13,465 nt of DNA from Bacillota bacterium (GCA_023459275.1 JAEWVC010000013.1:1-13465), one strand, 5' to 3'; numbered from the stretch's first letter, positions 1-7,040 are shown. Notes: generated by a model not told the origin, from the letters alone. Numbers and translations are program-made.

Positions 1-23
1 CCCCCCCCCCCCCCCCCCCCCCC
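1..23. repeat. 23-base poly-C homopolymer at window edge
   Basis: The window opens with an uninterrupted run of 23 C, then ordinary sequence with a promoter 11 bases later. A run this long at the very edge of a window is most easily explained as a sequencing or assembly artefact: poly-G from two-colour Illumina chemistry reads as poly-C on the other strand. A genuine homopolymer, possibly length-variable, cannot be excluded from one sequence. Confidence 0.9.
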
Positions 24-34
24 GCTTCCTCTCC

Positions 35-63
35 TTGACAAAAAACCTTTGCGCCGCTATGAT
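35..63 (+). promoter_or_regulatory. SigA-type promoter of glyS
   Basis: A perfect -35 box TTGACA (35-40) and a near-consensus -10 box TATGAT (58-63) are separated by exactly 17 bases. The predicted transcript start near 70 leaves a leader of only about 25 bases before the glyS start, too short for a T-box riboswitch. A 7-base inverted repeat, CGCTATG (55-61) and CATAGCG (77-83), straddles the -10 box and start site and could be an operator or a short hairpin. Confidence 0.8.
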
Positions 64-95
64 GTACGGTATCACGCATAGCGGAGGGAAAAGCG

Positions 96-1484
96 ATGGC
101 GGCGCTGACGATGGACAAACTGGTGGCCCTGTGCAAGAACAGGGGCTTTATTTTTTCGGGCTCGGAGATCTACGGCGGGCTGGCCAACACATGGGATTAC
201 GGCCCCCTGGGCGTGGAGTTCAAGAACAATGTAAAAAAGGCCTGGTGGCAGAAGTTTGTGCAGGAGAGCAAAACCAACGTGGGGCTTGACTGCGCGATTT
301 TGATGAACCGGAATGTATGGGTGGCCTCGGGCCATGTGGGCAACTTCAACGATCCTTTGATGGATTGCAAGGCCTGCAAGGCGCGCTTTAGGGCCGACAA
401 GCTCATCGAGGATTTTGCGGCTTCAAAGGGCGAGGAACTGCAGGCCGACGGCTGGTTAAACGACAAGCTGGAAGCCTATATAGAGGAAAACAAAATTCCC
501 TGCCCCACCTGCGGCAAGCATGATTTTACGGGCATCCGCAAGTTCAACATGATGTTCAAAACCTTCCAGGGCGTAACGGAGGATTCCGCCAGCGAAATTT
601 ACCTGCGCCCGGAAACGGCCCAGGGCATCTTTGTAAACTTCAAAAGCGTGGTGCGCACCACAAGGCGCAAGCTGCCCATGGGTGTGTGCCAGATCGGCAA
701 ATCCTTCCGCAACGAGATCACGCCGGGCAACTTCACCTTCCGCACCAGGGAATTTGAGCAGATGGAGATGGAGTTTTTCTGCAGGCCCGGCGAGGATCTG
801 GAATGGTTCCAATACTGGCGCGGCTTCTGCCGGGACTGGTTGCTGGCCCTGGGCATGAAAACGGAAAGCCTGCGCCTTCGTGACCACAAGCCGGAGGAAC
901 TGTCTCACTATTCGAAAGCCACCACGGACTTTGAGTTTCAGTTCCCCTTCGGCTGGGGCGAACTGTGGGGCATCGCCGACCGCACGGACTTTGATTTAAA
1001 AGCCCATCAAAATACCAGCGGCGAGAGCATGGAATATATCGACCCCGTCACCAACGAGCGGTTCATCCCCTATGTGGTGGAGCCCTCCCTAGGCGCGGAC
1101 CGGGCGGCACTGGCCTTTTTGTGCAACGCTTACGAGGAGCAGGACCTGGAGGGCGGCGACATGCGGGTGGTTTTGCATCTGCACCCGGCGCTGGCCCCCT
1201 TCAAGGCCGCGGTGCTGCCCCTGCAAAAGAACAAGCTGGGCGGCCTGGCCACGGAGGTTTTCCAGGAGCTGAGCAAATATTTCATGGTGGATTACGACGA
1301 GACCGGCTCCATCGGCAAACGCTACCGCCGCCAGGACGAGATCGGCACGCCCATGTGTATTACGGTGGACTTTGATACCCTGGAAAACAATACCGTCACC
1401 GTTCGGGACAGGGACGGTATGACCCAGGACAGGGTGGCGATCGGGGATTTGAAGGCGTATATCGAAAAGCGGCTGGCGTTTTGA
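96..1484 (+). CDS. glyS: Glycyl-tRNA synthetase, single-chain (alpha2) type
   Basis: This cytoplasmic class II aminoacyl-tRNA synthetase charges tRNA-Gly with glycine using ATP. The 462-residue product has the length of the single-chain dimeric enzyme rather than the separate GlyQ/GlyS subunits. Visible landmarks are two cysteine pairs likely to bind zinc (C91/C94 and C136/C139), RPETAQG at 171-177, the motif 2 segment FRNEITPGNF at 204-213 followed by FRTREFEQMEMEFF, and the motif 3 piece GADRAA at 333-338. The C-terminal part matches the anticodon-binding domain. The ATG at 96 follows GGAGGG with good spacing and is in the natural place; a second ATG lies at codon 6. The gene appears monocistronic, with its own promoter upstream and a terminator 15 bases after the stop. 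Single-chain enzymes are often just called GlyRS or GlyQS. Confidence 0.97.
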   Translation: MAALTMDKLVALCKNRGFIFSGSEIYGGLANTWDYGPLGVEFKNNVKKAWWQKFVQESKTNVGLDCAILMNRNVWVASGHVGNFNDPLMDCKACKARFRADKLIEDFAASKGEELQADGWLNDKLEAYIEENKIPCPTCGKHDFTGIRKFNMMFKTFQGVTEDSASEIYLRPETAQGIFVNFKSVVRTTRRKLPMGVCQIGKSFRNEITPGNFTFRTREFEQMEMEFFCRPGEDLEWFQYWRGFCRDWLLALGMKTESLRLRDHKPEELSHYSKATTDFEFQFPFGWGELWGIADRTDFDLKAHQNTSGESMEYIDPVTNERFIPYVVEPSLGADRAALAFLCNAYEEQDLEGGDMRVVLHLHPALAPFKAAVLPLQKNKLGGLATEVFQELSKYFMVDYDETGSIGKRYRRQDEIGTPMCITVDFDTLENNTVTVRDRDGMTQDRVAIGDLKAYIEKRLAF

Positions 1485-1498
1485 TTGGTATATTGCAG

Positions 1499-1534
1499 AA
1501 ACCGGGGCGGGAAGCAATTCACGCCCCGGTTTTG
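1499..1534 (+). terminator. Rho-independent terminator after glyS
   Basis: An 11-base perfect stem (1499-1509 with 1522-1532, AAACCGGGGCG against CGCCCCGGTTT) encloses a 12-base loop and ends in a short T run. It begins 15 bases beyond the glyS stop codon, the expected place for an intrinsic terminator. Confidence 0.9.
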
Positions 1535-1940
1535 TATGGTCAAAACCCTGCGGCTGGGCACATTTATAAAAGAATAAAAGGAAACCTCCATTTACCCCGT
1601 AGGAGAATGCGCGCATCCCGCAAACCCATGGTGCATGGTCATTGTTTCATAAACAGTTCCCATAAACGTAGGGCGGGGCTTGCCCCCGCCAGGTGCGGCG
1701 CCATATGACAAAGCAATATGGAATCGGCGCTTTCGGCGGGGCATTTCCATCCGGCTCAATCGTCGCCGGCCTCCTCCACCCCGCCCTATTCCTCTGCAGG
1801 CGGGGGCAGGATTGCGGAGCCACCGGGGCGGCCGGGCTTCGGAATCCGTTTCGCCAGCCGCCTCCGCCCCGCCCTTCTCAGCCACAGGCAAGGAGATTGC
1901 ACTTTCCCTTACACGTCAGGCGCTTCTATTTGGTATACCC
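1535..1940. other. Gene-free gap between convergent glyS and barstar genes
   Basis: About 400 bases lie between the glyS terminator and the end of the minus-strand barstar gene. Open frames here have proline-, arginine- and glycine-rich translations with no recognisable domain and look like by-products of GC-rich DNA. The stretch from about 1669 to 1874 is a cluster of GC-rich palindromes, listed separately. The bases from 1535 to 1668 show no gene or clear signal. No good minus-strand terminator for the barstar transcript was seen, unless the palindromes serve as one. Confidence 0.7.
1669..1874. repeat. Cluster of GC-rich palindromes (REP/BIME-like)
   Basis: The motif GGGCGGGG occurs at 1671-1678 on the plus strand and again inverted at 1779-1786 and 1867-1874. 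The first pair extends to a perfect 10-base inverted repeat (TAGGGCGGGG, 1669-1678, with 1779-1788). The first copy is itself a hairpin, GGCGGGG-CTTG-CCCCCGCC. Between the second and third copies is another imperfect palindrome, ATTGCGGAGCC (1811-1821) against GGCTTCGGAAT (1835-1845). This arrangement, lying between convergent genes, resembles bacterial interspersed palindromic elements. Whether the family is repeated elsewhere in the genome cannot be seen here. Confidence 0.55.
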
Positions 1941-2198
1941 TCATTCTTCCCGGATAACCCTAACCCCCGGATTCTCTCTTTCCGCATCCCTAATCACCCG
2001 CAGCACGGAGGCCGCGTACCCCTGCGCGTCGTCTGCGCCGCGCAGAACCAGCTCCGTTTCGGGCAGGGAGGTCAGCACGTCGTGAAGCGCGTCCAGGTTG
2101 CGGCCGATATAGCCGGGCTCCTGCAAAGCCTCCTGAAGGTAAAAGTGGGCCGCCTGACGGCTGTGAAGGCGGGTACAGTCGATCTCAATCCTGCGCAC
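1941..2198 (-). CDS. Barstar-type ribonuclease inhibitor
   Basis: The 85-residue product matches barstar, the cytoplasmic inhibitor that plugs the active site of barnase-type ribonucleases. The core GYIGRNLDALHDVLTSL (29-45) aligns with barstar's second helix: Tyr30, Asp36 and Asp40 correspond to barstar Tyr29, Asp35 and Asp39, the residues that contact the enzyme. Asp71 sits where barstar has Glu76. The two barstar cysteines (40 and 82) are absent; one cysteine lies at residue 8. I place the start at GTG 2198-2196, because GAGGAGGGG lies 7 bases upstream and it gives a protein almost the length of barstar (89 residues). This start lies inside the end of the ribonuclease gene (14-base overlap), so the inhibitor's ribosome-binding site is within the enzyme's coding sequence and translation is probably coupled. 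Confidence 0.9.
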   Translation of the reverse strand: MRRIEIDCTRLHSRQAAHFYLQEALQEPGYIGRNLDALHDVLTSLPETELVLRGADDAQGYAASVLRVIRDAERENPGVRVIREE

Positions 2199-2715
2199 CG
2201 TACATCCCCTCCTCAAACAAAAGGGTGAAGGATTCGTAATGATCCTGCGTATAATAGATGCGGCCGTCGCTGTCAAACACCAGGCGTTTGGCGCCGCGGC
2301 TGCTTTCACCCAGGGTATCAATGTCGCATTCGGTGTACTTCAGGTCGCAGTCGCTGGGCAAAAGCCCCTCATAATTGCCAAACTTGTCGCCGCCTATGCA
2401 CTTGCCCGGCGCGTATGCTTCCAGGGAGCCGCCCTCCCAGCCAAGCGCCCGGGCCTGGGCCTTTAAGATGTAATTGCCGGGCAGGTGCCCATACACATAT
2501 AGGTACATCCCCACCTGGACCACATCGTCATACGATCCGTTTTTGTCCACCAGGGCGGCAAGGTCCGCGCGGTTAGCCGCGGTAAAGAGGCTGTACCAAT
2601 AGCCGATATCCCCCGTTTCAGCATCGGATAACGGCGCGGCCAGCCCAAAGAACGGCGCCAGCACCGCCAGCGCAAGGATCAGGACAACAATCCGCCTCAA
2701 AAAACGCTTTAACAC
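2185..2715 (-). CDS. Secreted barnase-family ribonuclease (guanyl-specific type)
   Basis: The product is a 176-residue precursor of a barnase-like RNase. A basic start and a hydrophobic stretch (about 9-27) form a signal peptide with probable cleavage near GLAA/PL. A pro-region follows, as in barnase. The catalytic domain (about 62-170) is clear from LPGNYILKAQARALGW (78-93), APGKCIGGDKFGN (102-114) and the final DHY. All catalytic residues of barnase have counterparts: Lys85 (K27), Glu129 (E73), Arg140 (R83), Arg144 (R87) and His159 (H102). Arg59, an important barstar contact, is replaced by Tyr115. Three cysteines (106, 123, 130) are not in barnase. The start is a GTG 5 bases after GGAGG. 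The gene begins 18 bases after the asparaginase stop and overlaps the barstar gene, so the three form one transcription unit. The enzyme probably acts outside the cell, the inhibitor guarding the cytoplasm. Confidence 0.92.
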   Translation of the reverse strand: MLKRFLRRIVVLILALAVLAPFFGLAAPLSDAETGDIGYWYSLFTAANRADLAALVDKNGSYDDVVQVGMYLYVYGHLPGNYILKAQARALGWEGGSLEAYAPGKCIGGDKFGNYEGLLPSDCDLKYTECDIDTLGESSRGAKRLVFDSDGRIYYTQDHYESFTLLFEEGMYGAQD

Positions 2716-2733
2716 CGTTTCCTCCGTATATCC

Positions 2734-3708
2734 TTAAGGATTCGTAAACTCCCCGCACAGGCACATGCTTACATATTTCTCCGGCTCCCCTTGGCCCAGC
2801 GCCCACATCAGCTTTGTCACCGCGGCCTCGGTGGTGATGTCCCTGCCCGGCAGCACACGGCTGGACAAAATCCTGCTGCCCACCTCATACACCGTGAAAT
2901 CGGCCTTTTCGTACAGGCATTGGGTGACCACCAGGGTATACAGCCCGTTTTCCGCCAGCATGCGCAGCTTATCGGCCAGATTGCGGCGGATGTAGTGCAG
3001 CCCGCCCAGCCCGAAGGCCTCCATTACCACACCCCTGTACCCGGCGGAAACGATCCAGTCGAAAACATCCGGCGTGGTGCCTGGCATGAGCTTTATCAAA
3101 AACACCCTGGGGTCGATTTCGTTGCTGAAGCGGTAGGGCAGGGCGCAGGACTGGGGATTTGTGAAATGCACGCCGTCCCCGTCCACATATCCCGCAAGGG
3201 GCGCGTTGACGCTGTCGAAGGCGTCAAAGCTTGTGGTGCGGGTCTTCACCGCACGCACGCCGGAAATGATCTTTTGATGGAACACCACGTACGTGCCGGC
3301 AACGCCGGCCATGGCTGCGGCAAAGGCGCAGTGCAGGTTGGGGATGGCGTCGGACAGCGGGTGGGCGATGGGCAATTGCGCCCCGGTAAAGATCACGGGC
3401 TTGTCATGGCCGCACAGCATATAGGAAAGCGCTGCGGCGGAATAGGCCATGGTGTCGGTGCCGTGGCTGATTACCACGCCGTCGCAGGTTTGAAGCGCCT
3501 CCCGGGCGGCCTCCGCCAGGACGCACCACTCCTCCGGCTGGATGTTGCTGGAATCCAGGGAAAACACGTCCCGGCTCACCACGTGGCATAGCTTATCCAA
3601 GCCGGAGAGGCGGACAAGTTCCTCCCCCCCCAGCGCGGGGGCCAGGCCGTCCTTGGTGGGGGCACTGGCGATGGTCCCGCCGGTGGCCAGCAGCGCAATG
3701 GTTTTCAT
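2734..3708 (-). CDS. ansA: L-asparaginase, type I cytoplasmic family
   Basis: This enzyme hydrolyses L-asparagine to aspartate and ammonia. The 324-residue product has both signatures of the family: ATGGTIAS at 8-15 with nucleophile Thr12, and SHGTDTMAY at 81-89 with Thr84 and Asp85; Lys155 in RAVKTRTTSFDAF completes the catalytic set. DSSNIQPEEW (52-61) and the absence of a signal peptide favour the cytoplasmic type I (AnsA) group over the secreted type II. An open frame extends 28 codons further upstream, but the extension has no family similarity, and the ATG at 3708 follows AGGAGG (3725-3720, 11 bases away) and places TGGTIAS at the usual distance from the start. It is the first gene of a unit with barnase- and barstar-type genes. 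A functional link to them is not evident. Confidence 0.95.
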   Translation of the reverse strand: MKTIALLATGGTIASAPTKDGLAPALGGEELVRLSGLDKLCHVVSRDVFSLDSSNIQPEEWCVLAEAAREALQTCDGVVISHGTDTMAYSAAALSYMLCGHDKPVIFTGAQLPIAHPLSDAIPNLHCAFAAAMAGVAGTYVVFHQKIISGVRAVKTRTTSFDAFDSVNAPLAGYVDGDGVHFTNPQSCALPYRFSNEIDPRVFLIKLMPGTTPDVFDWIVSAGYRGVVMEAFGLGGLHYIRRNLADKLRMLAENGLYTLVVTQCLYEKADFTVYEVGSRILSSRVLPGRDITTEAAVTKLMWALGQGEPEKYVSMCLCGEFTNP

Positions 3709-3736
3709 ACGGCAAAATTCCTCCTGCGATAGCAGC

Positions 3737-3764
3737 AGTATAGCATATTCAGGGCGTTTGAAAA
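3737..3764 (-). promoter_or_regulatory. Candidate promoter of the asparaginase-barnase-barstar unit
   Basis: Read on the minus strand, TATACT (3742-3737) is preceded at 16 bases by TTTTCA (3764-3759), a 4-of-6 match to the -35 consensus. The predicted start near 3730 gives a leader of about 21 bases carrying the AGGAGG site. The match is moderate and is a prediction only. Confidence 0.45.
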
Positions 3765-3810
3765 GGCCCTTTGCGCACTTTCCGCATTGCATTCCACCGC
3801 CGGGACAGGT

Positions 3811-3976
3811 ATAATACTATTTCCAAACATTATTTCGTCGTTACGGCGGTTCTTTTCGCGCAGGACTGTGTCGCCTTCCGCTCAGCGTAGCGCTGCTACG
3901 CCTCGCTCCATCTCCTTGTCCTGCATCGAAAATCCCTCGCCGCTTTGGACGAAATAATATTTTTCAATAGTATAAT
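3811..3976. repeat. MITE-like palindromic element (about 166 bases)
   Basis: The two ends are inverted copies. The outer 10 bases (3811-3820 against 3967-3976) match at 9 positions, and ATTATTTCGTC (3829-3839) is perfectly repeated as GACGAAATAAT (3948-3958). Further inside, CAGGAC (3861-3866) pairs with GTCCTG (3918-3923), and the centre contains the perfect hairpin GCGTAGC-GCT-GCTACGC. The whole element could fold into one long stem, and it has no coding capacity. These properties fit a miniature inverted-repeat element or large intergenic palindrome. It lies between the divergent asparaginase and phosphodiesterase genes, and its AT-rich ends contain TATAAT-like sequences on both strands. 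Confidence 0.7.
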
Positions 3977-4005
3977 CGTAAAAACGCGGTGGGGAGGGAA
4001 GAACC

Positions 4006-4812
4006 ATGGCATTAGCGGCGGCGGTTTTTCTGCTCCTTGCGGGCTATCTGTTTTTGATCGCCCCCGCAAGGCGCGGGAGGGACCTTTCCGCCTTGAAAGG
4101 CTATCCGTATGCCCACCGGGGGCTGTACGGCAACGAAAAGGGTGTCCCCGAAAATTCCATGGCGGCTTTCCAAAAGGCCGCGGAGGCGGAATGCGGCATT
4201 GAGCTGGATGTGCAGCTCACCACCGACCACCGCCTGGTGGTCTTTCACGACAGGAGCCTTTCCCGCATGTGCGGGCAGGCGGGGGATGTCATGGATGCGC
4301 CCTACAGCAAAATCAAGGAATGCACACTGCTTTCCACCGCGGAGCGCATTCCCCTTTTTTCCGAAGTGCTGGACATGGTGGATGGCCGCGTGCCCCTGAT
4401 TGTGGAGATCAAGGCCTACGGCAGCGCCGCGCAGGCGGCGGAAGCCGCCCACGCGCTGCTTTCCCGGTATAACGGCCCCTATTGCGTGGAATCCTTTCAT
4501 CCGCTGGCCTTGCGCTGGTTCAAAAAGCACGCGCCCCAGACGGTGCGCGGCCAGCTTGCCTCGGGGTCCATCGGCAAAGGCGAGCCGTACTTCGCGCAGG
4601 CGGCGCTTAAATATCTGCTGGTCAACGCGCTGTCACGCCCCCACTTCATTGCATATGATATCCGCAGCGGGGAAAATATCAGCACCTTTTTGGTGCGGAA
4701 GCTGTTTGCGCCGCTGTGGGTGGCCTGGACGGTCCGCACGCCCGGGGACTGGGAAAAGGCGGAAAAGAGGTATGGGCTTCAAATATTTGAGGGCCGCATG
4801 CCCAGACGTTGA
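4006..4812 (+). CDS. Membrane-anchored glycerophosphodiester phosphodiesterase
   Basis: The 268-residue product belongs to the GDPD (UgpQ-like) family, which splits glycerophosphodiesters from lipid turnover into glycerol 3-phosphate and an alcohol. Residues 1-19 form a hydrophobic segment, probably an uncleaved membrane anchor, placing the enzyme outside. The TIM-barrel domain starts at about residue 33. Visible active-site elements are HRG (37-39), PEN (48-50), ELD (66-68) with acidic metal ligands, HD (81-82) and the strand LIVEIK (131-136) with Glu134. The ATG at 4006 follows GGAGGG by 7 bases. The gene starts 29 bases after the palindromic element, whose right end carries a TATAAT that might serve as -10 box, though no convincing -35 was found. 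The greA promoter overlaps its stop codon, so no terminator separates the two genes. Confidence 0.92.
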   Translation: MALAAAVFLLLAGYLFLIAPARRGRDLSALKGYPYAHRGLYGNEKGVPENSMAAFQKAAEAECGIELDVQLTTDHRLVVFHDRSLSRMCGQAGDVMDAPYSKIKECTLLSTAERIPLFSEVLDMVDGRVPLIVEIKAYGSAAQAAEAAHALLSRYNGPYCVESFHPLALRWFKKHAPQTVRGQLASGSIGKGEPYFAQAALKYLLVNALSRPHFIAYDIRSGENISTFLVRKLFAPLWVAWTVRTPGDWEKAEKRYGLQIFEGRMPRR

Positions 4813-4837
4813 CAATTGGGTGGAGATACAGTATAAT
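4809..4837 (+). promoter_or_regulatory. Consensus SigA-type promoter of the greA-lysS unit
   Basis: TTGACA (4809-4814) and TATAAT (4832-4837) are both perfect consensus boxes separated by the ideal 17 bases. The -35 box overlaps the TGA stop of the phosphodiesterase gene. Transcription would begin near 4844, leaving a leader of about 147 bases before greA. Confidence 0.9.
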
Positions 4838-4843
4838 GCATTC

Positions 4844-4990
4844 GGCATATCAGTTGCTGTAGGCAAACTGTATATGAAAACAGAAGGAATGCACCGCCAC
4901 GCGAAAGCAACGGGACAGGTGCATCTTCATTTTCTTCCACCGTCTCATGGCGAAAAATGTCGTGCACGGGTCAGAAAGGGAGCATAAACA
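4844..4990 (+). other. greA leader with possible 37-codon upstream ORF
   Basis: The predicted leader contains an open frame from ATG 4874 to TAA 4985-4987, encoding 37 residues rich in His, Lys and Arg (it begins MKTEGMHRHAKATG). It stops 3 bases before the greA ATG. No good ribosome-binding site precedes it and no known leader-peptide family was recognised. A GCACC/GGTGC pair (near 4890 and 4918) could form a hairpin. No terminator or known riboswitch was seen. Confidence 0.35.
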
Positions 4991-5482
4991 ATGATGGAAC
5001 AGCGAAAACACAGGGAAAATGAATTTACCCGCAAAGGTTATGAAGAATTGGAGAAAAAGCTCGATTTTCTGATCTCGGTCCGGCGCAACCAGATCGCGGA
5101 GCAGATCGCCGTGGCCCGCGGCTTTGGCGACTTGAGCGAGAATGCCGAGTATGACGAGGCGAAAAAAGAGCAGGCCGCTGTGGAGGCGCAGATCAGCGAG
5201 CTGGAGAATATCAAGCGCACCGCCATTATTATCGAGGATGACGAGATTTCCACCGACCGGGTGGGCATCGGCACCATCGTGCGTGTTCTGGATATGGAGA
5301 TGGGCGAGGAGGACGAGTTCGCCATCGTGGGCGCCCGGGAGAGCGACCCTTACGCCAACCGCATCTCCAGCGAGAGCCCGGTAGGCAGGGCGCTGCTGGA
5401 GGCGCGCAAGGGTGAAACCGTTACGGCCGCCACGCCCAACGGCGCGCTGCGCTTTAAGGTATTGGAGATCAGAAGGCAATAA
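4991..5482 (+). CDS. greA: Transcription elongation factor GreA
   Basis: GreA binds the secondary channel of RNA polymerase and stimulates cleavage of the 3' end of backtracked RNA, rescuing stalled complexes. The 163-residue product has the usual length and two-domain layout: an N-terminal antiparallel coiled coil (about 10-80) and a C-terminal globular FKBP-like domain. The coiled-coil tip GDLSENAEYDEAK (about 46-58) carries the conserved acidic residues that reach the polymerase active site. The C-terminal SPVGRALLEARKGE is also typical. Two adjacent ATG codons (4991 and 4994) can serve as start; AAAGGGAG upstream suits either. It is followed after 25 bases by lysS, a pairing common in Firmicutes, and both are served by the strong promoter at 4809. 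Confidence 0.97.
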   Translation: MMEQRKHRENEFTRKGYEELEKKLDFLISVRRNQIAEQIAVARGFGDLSENAEYDEAKKEQAAVEAQISELENIKRTAIIIEDDEISTDRVGIGTIVRVLDMEMGEEDEFAIVGARESDPYANRISSESPVGRALLEARKGETVTAATPNGALRFKVLEIRRQ

Positions 5483-5507
5483 TCCCCCCTACAAAAGGAG
5501 GCTTCCC

Positions 5508-7007
5508 ATGACGGAGAACATGGATAACAGGCAGGAAGCGGATCTTGGCGAGCAGGAGCAGATCCGCCGTGAAAAGCTGGCCGCGCTGCAGGCGGCGGGG
5601 AAAAACCCTTATGATATCACCCGCTTCGATGTGACGCATCAGAGCGGCGATATATTGGAAAATTTTGATGCATGGGAAAAGAACGGCACGCAGCAAACCG
5701 TGTCCATCGCCGGCCGCATGGTCAGCCGCCGCATCATGGGCAAAGCCAGCTTTGCCCACCTTCTGGATGCCCGGGGGGAGATCCAGATTTATGTCAAGCG
5801 GGACGACGTGGGCGAGGAGGCTTACGCGGACTTTAAAAACGATGACCTGGGCGATGTGCTGGGGATCAAGGGCATCGCGTTCCGCACCAAGATGGGGGAA
5901 ATCTCCGTGCACGCAACGGAGGTCACCCTGCTGTGCAAGAGCCTGAAGCCCCTGCCCGAAAAGTTCCACGGCCTCAAGGATACCGATTTGCGGTACCGGC
6001 AGCGGTATGTGGACATGATCGTCAACCCCGGCGTGCGGGATGTGTTCCGCAAGCGGTCGGCCATCATCAGCGCTATCCGGGAATTCCTGGACGGCCGTGG
6101 CTACCTAGAGGTGGACACCCCCGTGCTCCACACCCTGGAAACGGGCGCTGCCTCCCGTACCTTCAAGACCCATCACAACACCCTGGACATCGACATGTAC
6201 CTGCGCATTGAGACGGAGCTGTACTTGAAGCGGCTTATCGTGGGCGGCCTTGACCGGGTGTACGAGGTGGGGCGCATCTTCCGCAACGAGGGGATGGACA
6301 CCACCCACAACCCGGAGTTCACCTCCGTGGAAACGTATCAGGCCTACGCGGACTACAACGAGGTCATGCGTCTGGTGGAGGACCTGTACGAGTTTGTGGC
6401 CATGAAGGCTTGCGGCACAACATGCGTGCCCTACCAGGGCGAGATGATCGAGCTCAAGGCCCCCTGGCCCAGGATCACCATGGCCCAGGCGGTCAAGATG
6501 TACAGCGGCGAGGACTATTACACTTGGGCGGACGACGCGGCGGCCCGGGAAGTGTGCAAGCGCCGGGAGGTGTTCGTGGAAAAGAACGCCACCCGCGGCG
6601 ACTGCCTTGCCGCGCTGTTTGACGCCTTTGCGGAGGACAAGCTCGTCCAGCCCACCTTTATCATCGATCACCCCGTATCCATCTCGCCCCTGGCCAAAAG
6701 GAAAAAGGACGAGCCCGACATGACCGAGCGGTTCGAGTATTTTATCACCCGCCACGAGATGGGCAACGCCTTTTCCGAATTGAATGATCCTGTGGACCAG
6801 CGCAAGAGGTTCGAGGAGCAGGTGGCACTGCGCAGGGCTCAGGGGATCAACGCCCAGGTGGACGAGGATTTTGTGAACGCCTTGGAGTACGGCCTGCCGC
6901 CCACCGGCGGCCTGGGCATCGGACTGGACCGGCTGGTGATGCTGCTTACCGACAGCCCCTCCATCCGCGATGTGCTCCTGTTCCCCACCATGAAGCCCAG
7001 GGAGTAG
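5508..7007 (+). CDS. lysS: Lysyl-tRNA synthetase, class II
   Basis: This cytoplasmic enzyme charges tRNA-Lys with lysine. The 499-residue product has an N-terminal OB-fold anticodon-binding domain (around VSIAGRMVSRRIMGKASFAHL) and a class II catalytic domain. Motif 2 is seen in EVGRIFRNEGMDTTHNPEF, and motif 3 in GLGIGLDRLVMLL near the C-terminus, ending LLFPTMKP as in the family. The open frame runs upstream into the end of greA, but the ATG at 5508 is preceded by AGGAGG at 6 bases, and its N-terminus matches the family. The gene is 25 bases from greA and 33 bases from the next gene, so the three are probably co-transcribed. Confidence 0.97.
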   Translation: MTENMDNRQEADLGEQEQIRREKLAALQAAGKNPYDITRFDVTHQSGDILENFDAWEKNGTQQTVSIAGRMVSRRIMGKASFAHLLDARGEIQIYVKRDDVGEEAYADFKNDDLGDVLGIKGIAFRTKMGEISVHATEVTLLCKSLKPLPEKFHGLKDTDLRYRQRYVDMIVNPGVRDVFRKRSAIISAIREFLDGRGYLEVDTPVLHTLETGAASRTFKTHHNTLDIDMYLRIETELYLKRLIVGGLDRVYEVGRIFRNEGMDTTHNPEFTSVETYQAYADYNEVMRLVEDLYEFVAMKACGTTCVPYQGEMIELKAPWPRITMAQAVKMYSGEDYYTWADDAAAREVCKRREVFVEKNATRGDCLAALFDAFAEDKLVQPTFIIDHPVSISPLAKRKKDEPDMTERFEYFITRHEMGNAFSELNDPVDQRKRFEEQVALRRAQGINAQVDEDFVNALEYGLPPTGGLGIGLDRLVMLLTDSPSIRDVLLFPTMKPRE

Positions 7008-7040
7008 TGATTTTCTGCCCGCCCCCGGAAAGGAACGCTT

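Noticed and set aside
1680..2228. 182-codon plus-strand frame across the GC-rich gap and barstar
   Set aside because: Its first half is proline/arginine-rich repeat translation and its second half is antisense to barstar.
2791..3591. 266-codon plus-strand frame opposite the asparaginase gene
   Set aside because: It is a shadow of asparaginase, whose catalytic motifs are all present; no domain in this frame.
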